37,784 nucleotides of DNA from Nymphaea colorata (GCF_008831285.2 NW_022204836.1:1-37784); one strand, 5' to 3'. Numbered from the stretch's first letter, positions 23,317 to 34,200 are shown. Numbers and translations are program-made. The notes: generated by a model not told the origin, from the letters alone.

Positions 23317-24550
23317 TTGCCCGTAGATTATTTCTTACTCTCGTTGGCCACTTCCTCCTTGAACTCAGAAGCGGTTTCGAACCCGTGCAGGTAGGTGCTT
23401 TCGTACATGAGAGTCTTCTTGTCGGGGTGGATGTAGAGGCCGACGCACTTGAGGGAGAGGTTGCTGCCGATGCGGTGCGGGAGGGGCAGCGGGAAGGGGA
23501 GGACAGATGGGCGAGGCGAGGGTGCGGCTGAAGACGTTGATGATGGGAGGGTAGCGCGTCTTGGTTGCGTTGGGCTTGACGAAGTGAGCTGCCATCAAGT
23601 TTTTACCCGTCTTTGCCATCACTGAAAAATCTTGGTCCTTGTTCAAGGGGTCGAGGCCGGCTCCCAACATCTCCTTCTTCAGAGCGATCGGATGCTTCTT
23701 GTATCTTCTGGTGGGGCTTTCCAGTTCTCCGTAATCTTCGCCCTCCTCATTGATCCTAAACTTCTCACTCAGCTTATCGACGATGGAGTGGTCGAGTTGG
23801 CTTTTCTCCGCTTTTTCCTTCTCAGCCTGTCCGCTAATCTTGCTCTTGAGTACGGGTTTTTCGATCTGATACTTGGAGAAGCTTTCATTGAAGGACCCTT
23901 CGAGTTTGGGCAGGTTCTGAGCTGAGTCGTTTAAAGTGGGTAATTTTTTAGGCAATTGGTCCTTGGAGAGGAGAGAGCGTATGGTGGTCTTTTTGGTGAC
24001 TATGGCGCTGCCGGTCTTGGCCTTTTCTGAGGGTTAGTGCGTGATGTGTCTATCCTTGATTTTTATCCTTCCGAAGAGGCTGAGATCGATGAGTAGATCT
24101 TTGGGGTTTTCGCTGATGATTTTTTTGATCTCTTCGAAGATGTTATCGATGATGATCTCGCAGGCCTGTTTCTCCATCTCAGCCAGTTTGGCGATGGCGG
24201 AGGTGTTCAATTTGATGGTGGGGAAGGAGAGGTCGATCTTGTCCTCCATCTCCATGCTGTTCTTGATCAGGAATTTCTCCATTATGCAAATTATCAACTG
24301 CTTGGAGTTGTCCTACGGCGTCAGCTGGGAAGTGAACTGCACTATGTCGCTCAAGAGGTACGGTAGTCAGATACGAGGATTATGCGATCTTGCTACAGTT
24401 GTGCCCTGCACCACTTTGAAAAAGAGTTCCAAACTTTGGAGTAGCTCTGGAAGTACTGAGCCGGCAATTTCTGACTGAATCCCCTAATGTTTACGCTTCG
24501 ATGATTCGATTGAAGACTTTCTCCAATGAATAAAAGCTCTTATCGTCCAT
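23307..24550 (-). CDS. CCDC81-like HU-domain protein
   Basis: Probable CCDC81-family protein, a ciliary/centrosomal group with paired bacterial-HU-like domains. From ATG 24550 (MDDKSFYSLEKVFNRIIEAE) comes VWNSFSKWCRAQLEQDR, like the family's IWxNVSxFVxxQL, then the second domain: KLAEMEKQACEIIIDNIFEE and ENPKDLLIDLSLFGRIKIKD, like the IDxGFxGxLxIxDRxVKF ending. Then follow a Lys/Glu linker and a segment TKTRYPPIINVFSRTLASP and VGLYIHPDKKTLMYE, ending at TGA 23309-23307. The reading cros ses single-base breaks near 24470, 24390 and 23500. The stop overlaps the proposed dynein start on the same strand, so a fusion is an alternative. Family call rests on short motifs. Confidence 0.55.
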
Positions 24551-24617
24551 TCAAATAAATGATAATGTAACTTATGGCGGAGGGATTAATCAGAATCGAT
24601 TGATAGTTGCCGATCAC

Positions 24618-26124
24618 TCAAAAATCAATTATGACCCGATCGATGACGTCCAAATCGCCGGACTACAGCTTCGCCTCCGGGAAGAAACCGCAGGCCACTG
24701 AACGGTCCGAAAACATTTGCTTTATGAACTCCTTCCGAGCGTACTTCGCCTGCTCGACGGTACGGTACTTGATGAAGATGAACCCCAGGCCCTTCACTCT
24801 CTTCTTCACCTCCTCCAGATCATCTCCATCGGCCTCGGAATCACCACCTTCAGCACGTCTCCGTGCCTCTTCGCCATCTCGGTCACGTCCTCCATGATCT
24901 CGTTGTACTCCTCGTCGATCGCCAGCTCCTCCACCGTCACCACGCTCTTCAGGACCACCACCCTGCTCGGAGGGCTCACGATGCGCTCCTCGATCTTGGG
25001 AGGCTCGGTGAAGCCGCCCATCGCTTGCACCTTGCGCAGGATGGTATCGATGTTGCCGTCGCTTCCGAATTAGGAGAGCAGCTGCTTGTGGTATTCGATG
25101 TACTGCTTGGGTCGGCCCAGCTTCAGTTGCTAAGTAGAGAGTGCTTACGTATCCATAGAGGGAGGCGCCGTTGAGTGCGAGTCCGGCTGTGGCTTCCTGC
25201 GCGGTTCGGAACTAGACAAAGGCGTAGTGGCCCACTCCGTCGGGACTGATCCAGGCGGAAACGATGGAATCGCCCTCTCCTCGCAGTTTATCTCCATCTT
25301 CTTGAGGGCGGAATTCAACATCTGCATCAACTGGTTGGAGGTGATGTTGGGCGGCAGGTTGCCCAGGTACAGCTTGCGGTCGGCCTTCGAGGAGACAGTT
25401 CTTCTCCGCCTTCATCTTGTTCAGCCGGTCCACCTTTTCGGGGTCGTCGGACATGTCGCTGTCGTCGCTCTTGGGGGGCGAGTCGAAGCGGAAGTTGGCC
25501 TACTTGCGCCAGCGCTCGTACTTGTCCTCGCGGGCGCGGTCCTTGCCGCCCCCTCGGCGGTCTCGGTCGTCGTAGCGGCGCTTGTCCTTGCGGTCTCTGG
25601 AACGCTCTCTTTCGTCGCGACGCTTGCTTCTCGAACGGTCCTTCTTGCGCTATTTGGAACGCTACTTGGAGCGTCCTTTCTCCTTGCGCTCCTTCTCTCT
25701 CTCGCGACTTCTCTCCTTGTCCTTCTCTCTGTCCTTCTCGCGTGATTTTTCCTTCTCCTTTTCACGCTCCTTGTCCTTTCTCTTTCCTTCTCTTTGGGTT
25801 TCTCAGTTTCCCTCTATTTTTCTCTCTTCTCTTCGCGATCTTTGGATTTCCTTTCTTCTCTTTCCTTTTCTTGCGTTCGTCTTTTTCTTTTTCTTTTTCA
25901 TTTCTCTTCTCATCTATTTTGTTTTCTCTCTTTTCCTCCTTGTCCCTGTGGTCTCTGCTTCTGGACTTGGACTTATGTTTCTTTTTGTCCTTATCTTTGC
26001 GTTTGTGTTCTTTGGAGGCGTTGCGGTCCTTCTTGTGTTTCTTGCTTTCTGAGCGGGAGCGGTGGTGTTTCTTCTTCTTGTCCTTGCGGCGCTCGTTGGA
26101 GTCTCCTCTGAGTTAGTTATCCAT
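24618..26124 (-). CDS. U2AF large-subunit-like splicing factor (RS domain, one RRM, UHM)
   Basis: Recognises the 3' splice site with the small U2AF subunit. From ATG 26124 the first roughly 250 residues are an extreme Lys/Arg/Glu/Ser/Asp-rich RS-like region (KDKKKKHHRSRSESKKHKK). One canonical RRM follows: RNP2 LYLGNLPPNITSNQL near 25380 and RNP1 GHYAFVEFRT near 25220. Then GRPKQYIEYHK, like the KIRRPxDY end of U2AF65 RRM1, about 45 linker residues, and a UHM: VVVLKSVVTVEEL, DEEYNEIMEDVTEMAKRHG, VVIPRP, GLGFIFIKYRTVEQAKYARK. Stop TGA at 24620. The usual second RRM is absent. Where U2AF65 has R-x-F the sequence reads KQMF. Single-base breaks lie near 25410, 25275 and 24815. About 500 codons. 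Confidence 0.85.
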
Positions 26125-26296
26125 TACTCTTATATATTATGGTGCGATTGCAAATCACCATAGCAAATGCGTATATCTGCCCATGCATATAGATAATGAA
26201 TGTGGGAAATATTTTGGAGATGGAGAACCAACTTTAACTTTGTTCTCTATCCATCCATCTTGTTTCCCGAATAATAATTTATTTGTAAGTTCCCGA

Positions 26297-27660
26297 ATGA
26301 AGGGCCACCACTCCTTCAAGTAGGCTCAGACGACCATCTAATTCCTGTTGGGTCCCATCAAGATCAAGGACGGCCTCTTCATGGGCGACCAGCTCGCCGC
26401 CAAGGTGACCCTCCCTAACCTAGGACATAGAATTCATCATCAGCAACAAAGTCACCCACATCATCAACACCGTCTCCAAAACCGTCCCCAACCTCTACGA
26501 ACGCTTCGGCATTCAGTACCTCTCCGTGCACTGGACCGAGAAGGAGGAAAACGTACTGCTGCATAGATTCAGATCTTCGATAAGAAAAACAACGCAGTGA
26601 ATGCGATTTTCTCCTTCGTGGAGGAGGCGATGTAGGCGGGGGAGAGCTGCCTGATCCACTCGGTGAACGGCAAGTCGCGGGCCTGCGCGGTGCTGGCGGC
26701 CTACATGATGAAGAAGTACAGTTGGTCGCTGAGCAAGTGCCTCGAGTTCATCAACCTCAAGAAGGAGGGCCTGGAGATACGCAACAACTACCTGGCGCAG
26801 ATGCAGGACCTGGAGAAGCGCATGATGGCAGAGGGGAAATTGTCCAACTCCTGGAACGAGATCAAGAACGAAGAGGATCTCATACTCGCCAACACCTACT
26901 ACAACTCCAAGAGGAACGAGAACAAGCCTGCGGTGAACTCCAGCAAGAAGATCAGCAGTAAGAAAGTAACCTGGAACGAGAAGTTGGTGCAGAGGGGCAG
27001 CAACATGTCGGCTACTTTGGGCGGGAAGGGCAAGGAGGAACTGCCGTCCCCGCAATTCAAATTGCGCTCCATCCTCAAGGGCGACCAGGACGAGGAGAAA
27101 GAGGAATTCGCCAGCGACGATGGCTTCCAGAAGGAGAAGCCGCTTCCCCCCGACGACAGGTTCATCAGCACCATCAACGGCAACATCGTCCACGTCACCG
27201 TCAACAACTTCATCAATACTGATAAAAAACCACCTGCAGAAACCCCAGTGAAGGTCTACAACACTCGTCCCTTCTCCTCTGACGCCAAGGATAGGGAGAA
27301 GAAGGGAACCAATCCGCCCGCCCAGTCCAAGCTGTTCCCTTACGATTCCGGCCTCTCCACCACTTTCAAAACCCATATGAGATGAAGATGATCGGCAAGA
27401 TCGGCAACAATACCAGCAAGCCTCCAAGAAGAAGGAGGAAATTCGCAATCCCATCATGACCTACGAAAGGCCCACCTCCGCCAACATCAATCCCGATAAG
27501 AAGAAGCCGACCACGCCTTCCTCCAACCCGACCAAGCCGGCAATAGCAACAACCGATCGCTGAGAAGCTGGGTTACGATATGATGATCACTGGGTCAGGC
27601 TCCACCAAGAAAAGGTATCCCTCTTCCAATCCAAAGGAAGATTCCTTCAAATGGAAGTGA
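26297..27660 (+). CDS. Dual-specificity pseudophosphatase with long disordered tail
   Basis: A DSP-fold protein that cannot be an active cysteine phosphatase. Visible: GPIKIKDGLFMGDQLAAK, then EFIISNKVTHIINTV and GIQYLSVHWTE, as in the N-terminal half of DSPs; SFVEEAMEAGESCLIHSVNG and KSRACAVLAAYMMKKY replace the active-site block, with HSVNGKSR where HCxxGxSR belongs, so the catalytic Cys is Ser while the P-loop Arg is kept. WSLSKCLEFINLKK ends the domain. The tail of about 270 residues is Lys/Asn/Ser/Pro-rich and ends SNPKEDSFKWK before TGA 27658. Two introns (19 and 20 nt) were needed to join the domain. Single-base breaks lie near 27370, 27424 and 27540. A role as a phospho-peptide binder is inferred. 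Confidence 0.8.
26405..26423 (+). other. 19-nt intron in the pseudophosphatase
   Basis: GTGACCCTCCCTAACCTAG. Removal joins GCC AAG to GAC ATA GAA TTC, giving LAAKDIEFIISNKVTHI, the expected DSP sequence, and the required frame change. CTAAC just before the acceptor resembles a branch-point consensus. It would be 20 nt if one base of the CCC run was lost, but 19 is what the frame needs. Confidence 0.75.
26553..26572 (+). other. 20-nt intron in the pseudophosphatase
   Basis: GTACTGCTGCATAGATTCAG. Removal joins GAG GAA AAC to ATC TTC GAT, giving EENIFDKKNNAVNAIFSF within the DSP fold and linking two frames. Confidence 0.8.
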
Positions 27661-27734
27661 TATTTTTTCTTGCAGGACAGCATCCCAGCCATACCATACA
27701 TCCATTTTTAAATTATTTAAGTTATAACATTTCG

Positions 27735-28400
27735 ATGAGTCAATACGGCAAGGCCGAGTACTGGTAGGACCGCTACAACAGGTACCCCTTTCCCCATTCA
27801 GGGATCCAGAGCCCTTCGACTGGTACCAGCGTTTCAGTGGTCTAAAGGACATCATCACTACCCACGTGGACAAGGGTCACAAGGTGCTCAACGTGGGGCG
27901 GGCAACTCCCGGCTCAGCGAGGAGATGTTCGAGGAGGGATACACCCAGATCACCAATATCGACATCTCCAACGTCTGCGTCAAGGCCATGAAGGAAAAAT
28001 ACAAAGAAAAACCAGAAACTTTCAAATACCTCCTCATGGATGCACGCGCCATGGACTTCCCAGAAGCCTCGTTCGATGCAGTCATCGATAAAGCCACCAT
28101 CGACTCAGTCCTTGTAGTTTATATCCTATCCAGTGCGGTTAAAATTCAACAGCCAATGCCACGAAGATGATATCTGAGATCCACCGTGTGTTGGGGAAGA
28201 ACGGAGTGTACGTTGCGGTGTCATACGGTCAGCCTGAGTTCCGTTTGAGTTACCTCTAAAAGCCTGAGTACGAGTGGAGCGTGAAGGTGCAGCAGGTGGC
28301 TAAGCCGACGATCGCCTCTTCGATTTCGATCGCTTCTGACGAGAAGGAGACCCCCAACGTGCACTATGTGTATGTCTGCAGGAAGGGAGATAAGCATTGA
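27735..28400 (+). CDS. eEF1A-lysine-methyltransferase-like (EEF1AKMT4/METTL13 type)
   Basis: Class I SAM-dependent methyltransferase whose relatives methylate lysines of elongation factor eEF1A. After ATG 27735: YGKAEYWEDRYNRDPEPFDW, then YQRFSGLKDII, the family's hallmark N-terminus; motif I region VLNVG..NSRLSEEMFEEGY; NIDISNVCVKAM; MDARAMDFPEASFDAVIDK; DSVLCGENSTANATKM; and VAVSYGQPEFRLSYLEKPEY. It ends at TGA 28398, about 208 residues. Two 20-nt introns restore perfect family sequence. One base seems missing in the G-rich run at 27893-27902, exactly in the GxGN motif, so the sequence there cannot be trusted. Three in-frame TAA/TAG codons fall at conserved Glu positions (YWEDR, CGENS, YLEKP). 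It lies 74 bp after the pseudophosphatase on the same strand. Confidence 0.88.
27782..27801 (+). other. 20-nt intron 1 in the methyltransferase
   Basis: GTACCCCTTTCCCCATTCAG. Removal gives YNRDPEPFDWYQRFSG, matching the family exactly. Confidence 0.9.
28114..28133 (+). other. 20-nt intron 2 in the methyltransferase
   Basis: GTAGTTTATATCCTATCCAG. Removal gives DSVLCGENSTANATKM, a conserved family segment; without removal the frame ends early. Confidence 0.92.
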
Positions 28401-28584
28401 TTGAATGATCAATTATCATCGACGTTTTAGAGGAATGCTAGGCAGGGGATAAATGAAACTACTAGAATAATAAGCTTGGGGATGAAGGAATGGAGGGTTA
28501 TGAAGAGATGCTGGATTTCAATGCTCATAATTGCTCTATGATTGGTATGTATGCATGTGTGTGTTGGTGATGCGATTTTACGTT

Positions 28585-29715
28585 TCAAAAATCACTATCA
28601 TCGTCATCCTCATCCTCGATTTCCTCTCCGGAGCCTTCCTCCTCTTCCTCTTCCTCCTCGTTGTCGTTCTCCTCCGACTGTTCCTCGCTGACCTGCTTCT
28701 GGTTGCCCTTGCCTGGCGGTTGCTGCTCCTTCCGCGAGTTGCCCCTCGTGAAGACTCTCTCCTCGGGCTATTGCTCGATTGGTCCGTCCAGCTATTCGTC
28801 GCCTCTGAAGGCCTTGATCTCGTCGGCCTTCTGCTTCTCCCTGATCTTCTTCAGCTCCTTCTGAGCCTTCTTCAGCTTCTCCTCCTCGATCCTGTTGAAC
28901 GCTCCAGCTAGTTCTACAGGTAGTCCAGGTTGCGGTACTTGTTCACGTAGGTTTCCTGCAGGGAGGCAAGTTCCTGTTCCAATCTCTCGTACTCTTCCAT
29001 GAAGGCAGGCTTGACTGTGACCAGATTTCTGTATCTTTTTTCGCTGCGTTCCAATTCTGCGGACTTCTTCTTCAGTTTCTCCTCGAGTTGCCTCTGTTCG
29101 TGCTCCATGTTGGCGACGTACTTGGTCATTTCCCTGGTGTTTTCGTCCTGCTGTTGGATGATGGTCTTGATGCAGGACTCGATGTAGGCCTGGTCGTTGC
29201 CGTCACTGACTCCGTTCATACCGTCGAGGAACTCCAGGGCCTGCAGTCTCACCTTGCGGAGGTCCGGCTCGCGAGCCACTGCGTCGTACAGTCTGGCTCC
29301 CAGCTCGCAGATCTAGTTGGAGAGCTGTTTGTGCTGTTTGAGGTTGGCCACCTTGGCGGGAGGGTGAAGGCAGCAGCCTATTCCTCTTCCGTGGCTTTGG
29401 AGGTGGAGGCCTGAGTGAGGTGAGGGTTACCTTGTAGAGGACTGAGGTGATTTTGAGTATTTCTGCAACTGCTTCTGAGTCTGCCTGGTAGAGTTTCTTG
29501 GCGTTGAGTTTGATGCGAGCCTTGACTGCGAAGAGGTTGACGACGGTCCTCATGAACTCGACCCTATCCTTCTCCTCGTTGATGTCATCGGAGATATCGC
29601 TCTGCGGGTCGTACTTCTGCGCCAGCCAGTAGAGGATATCGGCCACCAGCTCGAAGTTGGGCCGTGAGAAGTTCTAGAGCGAGACGATGCGGCTGTAGTT
29701 TAGCGATCGCAGCAT
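28585..29715 (-). CDS. IFT38/CLUAP1, intraflagellar transport complex B subunit
   Basis: IFT-B peripheral subunit needed to build cilia. The calponin-homology-like N-terminal domain starts MLRSLNYSRIVSLENFSRPN, where the E is a TAG codon (29676-29674) and human CLUAP1 has SMENFR. It continues VADILYWLAQKYDPQSDI, KARIKLNAKKLYQADS and EILKITSVLYK. Coiled coil follows (RNLVTVKPAFMEEYERLEQE matches human VRPCFMDEYEKTEEE), then an acidic tail EDEDDDDSDF before TGA 28587-28585. About 370 residues (human 413). One 20-nt intron; one-base breaks near 29356 and 28905. The start could lie a few codons upstream (ATG at 29722 or 29734) if one base is missing near 29716, which would give a start more like human. 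Confidence 0.92.
29411..29430 (-). other. 20-nt intron in IFT38
   Basis: On the minus strand GTAACCCTCACCTCACTCAG. It follows VLYK, at the end of the calponin-homology-like domain, and removal joins it to ASTSKATEEEEAAAF. Confidence 0.75.
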
Positions 29716-29734
29716 TTCGCATAAAGAACGGCAT

Positions 29735-29869
29735 TATCTGTACGACATCTTTCAAATTTAAATAAAATCAATGATATCATCAGGGTGGATATTATAAGGA
29801 GGGGGGAGGGGGGAATGGTGGGTGGGATTGTGATGTATGATGGATGATGATAGAATGAGGATTGAAATG
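29735..29869. promoter_or_regulatory. IFT38 upstream region with G-rich run
   Basis: The spacer between the IFT38 start and the stop of the next minus-strand gene. It holds an AT-rich half and then GGAGGGGGGAGGGGGG and GGTGGGTGGG on the plus strand, with enough G runs for a quadruplex. It should carry the IFT38 promoter and the terminator of the gene at 29870-31252. No defined element was recognised. Confidence 0.3.
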
Positions 29870-31252
29870 TCACTAATTGGTGGAGATGATGTCGTCCTTG
29901 TCTGCGACCATGATGGCAGAGGGAATGCGGGTGTTCTTGTTGCGCTAGTGTCGGTTCAGCCAGTTGTTCATTCTTGGCTTGCAGGCCACCGTGCTTGCCA
30001 ATTTATACTCTAGTTCCTCGTCATGAACATGGATCGGCTCGCTTTTGGCTATTCCTTGGGTCTTGTGTGGTGAGGAGTGGGCGTGAGTGGCTATTTGGAG
30101 TAAATGGCATGCGAGCTGGAGATGTAGAGGCAGGATTAGCTGGAGTTGTCGAGAGAGTGCGACTGCTGGCTCCACCTGCTGGCCCGCCGGTGGTAGTCCA
30201 GCACGAACTCGAAGCCTTCCGCGCACTTATCCTAGCGTAGACTGTACTTCACCGGCTTGGCGAAGAAGTGTCGGTAGTCTTTGAGGGATTTATTGCCGAA
30301 AATGTAGTGGACTTTCTCCCTGATGGCCAGTATCTCGTCGATGAATCCCTTCGCCTCCTTGAACTCGGGCATTCTGTAGACTTTCCTCCCCTCCTTCCCC
30401 CCTCTCTTACCGATTTCTCCTCTTCCTCGATCACGATCCTCCAATACTCCTCCTACTGTTGCGCTTCCCTCATGAGTGCATCATAGAGCACGGCTACGTC
30501 CTTGCTGACGACGAGGGTGGTGTAGATGAGTATGCCGAGCAGGTCGTTGACGAAGTATCTGCCGAAGCGATGCAATTGGAATACCAACTGTCCTAGCGTT
30601 TTGGCGTTGTTCATCATGGTCCAGCGCAGGGAGGAATCTTGGTTCTGCTGTCCTCGGCGGATCATAGTGAAATAGCTCTCGTGGTTTTGCACCATTTTCA
30701 ACAGGTAGCAGCAGTAGGGCTAGAGGACGTTGGAGATTATTTCCTTCACTGCTCCCTTGTCGCTCTCGTGCTAGAGATTGGTCTTTCCTGGGGTGCGTTT
30801 CTCCTTGGAGCCGGAGAGCTCGCGAATGTAACTGTAGATCTTGTTGATGCTGCTGGACCGCTTTTTTTGCCGTTGATCAGACTGGGCAGGTCTTCCTTGA
30901 GCACCTTGGTCAGGATGCGTCTGAAGGCCGATTCCATATGTTCTCCCACTTTTTCCTCCTGGACGAAGCGGCGAAACAGCATCGACATCACTGCTAATTT
31001 TTTAGCTATTGAGTTTAGCGTCTGTTATTACTATTGGTTATCCAGAGTCTAAGCCACGAGGGTGACTTTAGCTGCTTTTTCCTATGCGGATGAGGGTGAG
31101 GAATTGAAGCACAGAATTTAGCTAGTGAGGGCGTCGACCATTTCCGGGAAGGAGTCGAGCGCTGACGGCGAGAGTATCTTCCCCTGGAAGTGATACTTGT
31201 GCAGGATGTGTGAGATTTGTTTGAGGGATGCAGTGCGATTGGCAGTTCTCAT
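29870..31252 (-). CDS. Unknown helical protein, about 450 residues
   Basis: Not recognised. From ATG 31252 the sequence begins MRTANRTASLKQISHILHKY and is mostly helical and soluble: ESAFRRILTKVLKEDLPSLI, KIYSYIRELSGSKEKR, SNVLEPYCCYLLKMVQ, TLGQLVFQLHRFGRYFVND, EFKEAKGFIDEILAIREKV, HFFAKPVKYSLRE. The last part (below about 30150) is low-complexity and ends KNTRIPSAIMVADKDDIIST before TGA 29872-29870. One 20-nt intron; single-base breaks near 31000, 30880 and 30060. In-frame TAA/TAG as Glu (TSEILC, AEEKAA, VLEPY) give sensible protein. Only 27 bp separate its ATG from the stop of the next gene upstream. No domain or function assigned. Confidence 0.55.
30391..30410 (-). other. 20-nt intron in the unknown gene 29870-31252
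   Basis: On the minus strand GTAAGAGAGGGGGGAAGGAG. Removal joins EEEEKS to GRKVYRMPEFKEAKG and supplies the needed frame change. The acceptor lacks pyrimidines, unlike the others, so it is less certain. Confidence 0.55.
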
Positions 31253-31279
31253 TATAATCATATATTTCATCCTACGCAA

Positions 31280-34200
31280 TCACTAGATTAGCAGATCATT
31301 GATCGTCGTCAGGTGGGCGCCGATGACGCTCTCCAGCAGCAGCTCGCATTCCCGCTCCACCAGTTGCAGGTACGCCAGGCCCATCACCTTCTTGTTCATC
31401 ACCTCGCGACTGATGTTCTTCTAGTCGCGGGTCAGCAGGTGGCGGATCAGCGTGTGCTCGAAGGGGAAGTCTTGCGGGTGCAGTTCCATGTATTCATCAG
31501 GAAAGTGTAGCGGCGGGTGATGGAGAGGTACAGGAAGTCTTCCTTTATGCGGAACTTAGCCAGAGCCATGAAGTATATCTTGTTGAAGTCATTATGTTTA
31601 GCTGCAGGAAGACACTGATCACCTTGTAGAGGTAGTTTTCGTTGGAAAGTCCCCTCCTTCGTCCTACACTCTCGCCCCTCTTCCTAATGGATCGCTTTGG
31701 TCAATTTGTTCAATTTTGCCTTTTTTTCAGCCTTGCGAATATATAGATTTTTGATGATATATGCGGGGAACATCTACTTGTTGAGTCCTTCAGTGTGTAG
31801 GAAATACTCGAAGACATGCGTATAGCCGTCGTAGACGATGGATTTTATCTTTCCACTTCTTCGATGATGAACTGGCAGCACTTGAACACGTTGATCTTGA
31901 TGTCTCCGTAGTCGACGGTATCGATGTTGGGGTAGTTGTCGCCGTCGCTGATCAAGGACTGGAGCTTTACCTTCACCCGCTATATCACTTTTTATATGAT
32001 GTTTTCGTCGTATTTTTACTACATTAGGATCTACCTGCACTTCCTGTCCAGGTGGCCCTGGGTGGTGTAAAGTTGCTCCACGTTGAGTGGAAATTTGAAA
32101 TTGATGGATAGTGAGCTGAGCAGCCTCAGGTAGAGACAGGTGTTCTCTTTTCCGATCTTGAGCTTGCAATTCTCGTCCAATTCAACCCCAGGAAGAGGAT
32201 GAAGGTCTAGAAGATGTAATACTCCTCCTTGTGGCACACGACTTGGCTCAAGAAGTAGAGCATGCGTAGGTAAAGATCGTTTTTCTTTATTTCTCCGTAG
32301 CCGATCTTGAAGTAGTGGAAGAGAGGGATGATGAGGTTGATTAGCGGTTTTCGTGGTTGAAATAGAGGTGGTAGGCGTAGGTGTAGACTAGGGATATGAT
32401 CTTGGTGAGGCTCTTCTGGCGAGAGAGGGCCAGCTTGCGATTGTTCTTCTTCTTCATCAGCATCTTCCGCAGCTCTTCCTTGAGGATGTGGATGTTTTGG
32501 CTGATGTTGCTCTATATGAGCTCGAAGAGGTTCTTATTGTTGGTCAGCTAGTCACTCAGCTTCTACAGCTACATCAGCAGTTTCTTATTCTAGGAGGTAT
32601 ACTCGAAACGGTGGTTCAATTTGTTCAGCAGTTTGTCGCTGAGGTTCAGATCATTCAGGAACCTTCGCTTATCCTTCGACAGTTCTTCGGTATTCTTGCG
32701 GTTGATCCAAAACTTGTTCTCCCTGCCGTCTCCAGCCTTCGACTTGGAGTGCAGCTACTAGAAGTGAGACTACTTTATCTACCATATCTGTTTGTTGTAT
32801 TTGGTTTTTGCCTCCTGATGGTATCCCTTGCTGAGGTTTAGCGGGATTTGAAGTTGATCCTGGTGGTTGATTGCTTGCTCGTGTTGTCGCTTGTGTAGAA
32901 GGATCCTGGTGTGGACTTGTTGCGAAGGTCTTGGTTGTCTTGCAAACTGTCCGAGAGATTGTTTTTGCGGAGACTTCGCTTCATAAAGCCTTTCATCCTT
33001 AGGCTCGGAGTCGTATTGGCCTCTTCGAAGTTTTACTAGTTCTAGACGTTGATCGATAGTCTCTTGGCTCGGTCGATATAGCGAGATACTTCTCTTTAAA
33101 ACTGTGCGTTTCTCAATTTGGCAGGAATTTGGTTGAAATTGAGAATGCAGGTATCGTCGGTTTGCACTTTGACGCTATTTTGGTTGATTTCCTCATTGGA
33201 TTCCAGTTCATAATCGAGCAATTCCACTGTTTTTTGTTATTGTCATAGTAGTGGATTTCCCGCATGGATTTCAGATATTGTTCGGTTTTTGTCTTGAATC
33301 CTAGGGTTCTTTCACTTGGCTTGGAGAAAGCTTACAATTTGAATCTCCTATCCTTTTCCCTGTAGTCCTCGATAAGGTAGCTTCTGTCGATCACTTTGAC
33401 TCTGTTCAATTTCAGCGATCTGAGGTCCACTTCACAGCACTGTATTCCCACTTCCTCGTAGATCTTGCTTTGGGTTTGATATCAACTGTTTGGACGGCTG
33501 CATTGAGGCTGCATTAATGGATGGTTACATCATGTCCTCGTGGAGCGGTCGTTGAAGTGATTTGCACTTCCTTTTCCTCGACATCTCTCTAGAAATCTGC
33601 CATATCGGTGCCGGCATCCATGAAAGCGATGTTTTCTTGAAGTCGATGATGGTTTCAGTTTCGGGATGTCGTCGATGCGGACGTTGAAATCGTCTAATGC
33701 GTTTTCGAAGATATTCTGAGCAACATTTTCGAAGCTTTTCATGGATTTGGTTTCTTTTGGATCGTAGTAATATTTGTTGAATGCGGACTGGAGTTCATCG
33801 TTGAGTTTGTTCACATTTTCTCCTTCATTTTTATTCTAATTCTCGATTTCATTCTCGATCTGAAAGCGTATTTTCTTGTGGGACTGTTTCAGCTTGTATT
33901 CTTTCCTTTTCTCGTGGTTGATTTCCTGTTTTCGCTTCAGGAGGTTCAGGGCGTTCTCTTTGCTGATGTCTCTGTTCTAGGATAGCAGTTCTATGTGTTC
34001 CAGTTGCAGGTCCAGGTAGAAATCTTTGAATTAGTTTAGTTTGACGGTGCAAAGTCTAAGATTTTTGGTCAATTTTTTAATCTACTTTCTTTTGTATCTT
34101 AGATTATATACCAAGACCTTGATAAACTCCTCCTGTCGTTTCCTCTCGTCCTCTTTCTTTGCCAATTTGTTCTGGATATTCTCGATGATGGTCTGGTAGG

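Noticed and set aside
25227-26116. Plus-strand frames rich in Leu, Ser and Phe that look like membrane proteins
   Set aside because: They are the reverse complement of the Lys/Glu/Arg codons of the U2AF65-like RS region.
28531-28911. Plus-strand Leu-rich frame resembling a transmembrane protein
   Set aside because: It is the complement of the acidic, Glu-rich C-terminal tail of IFT38.
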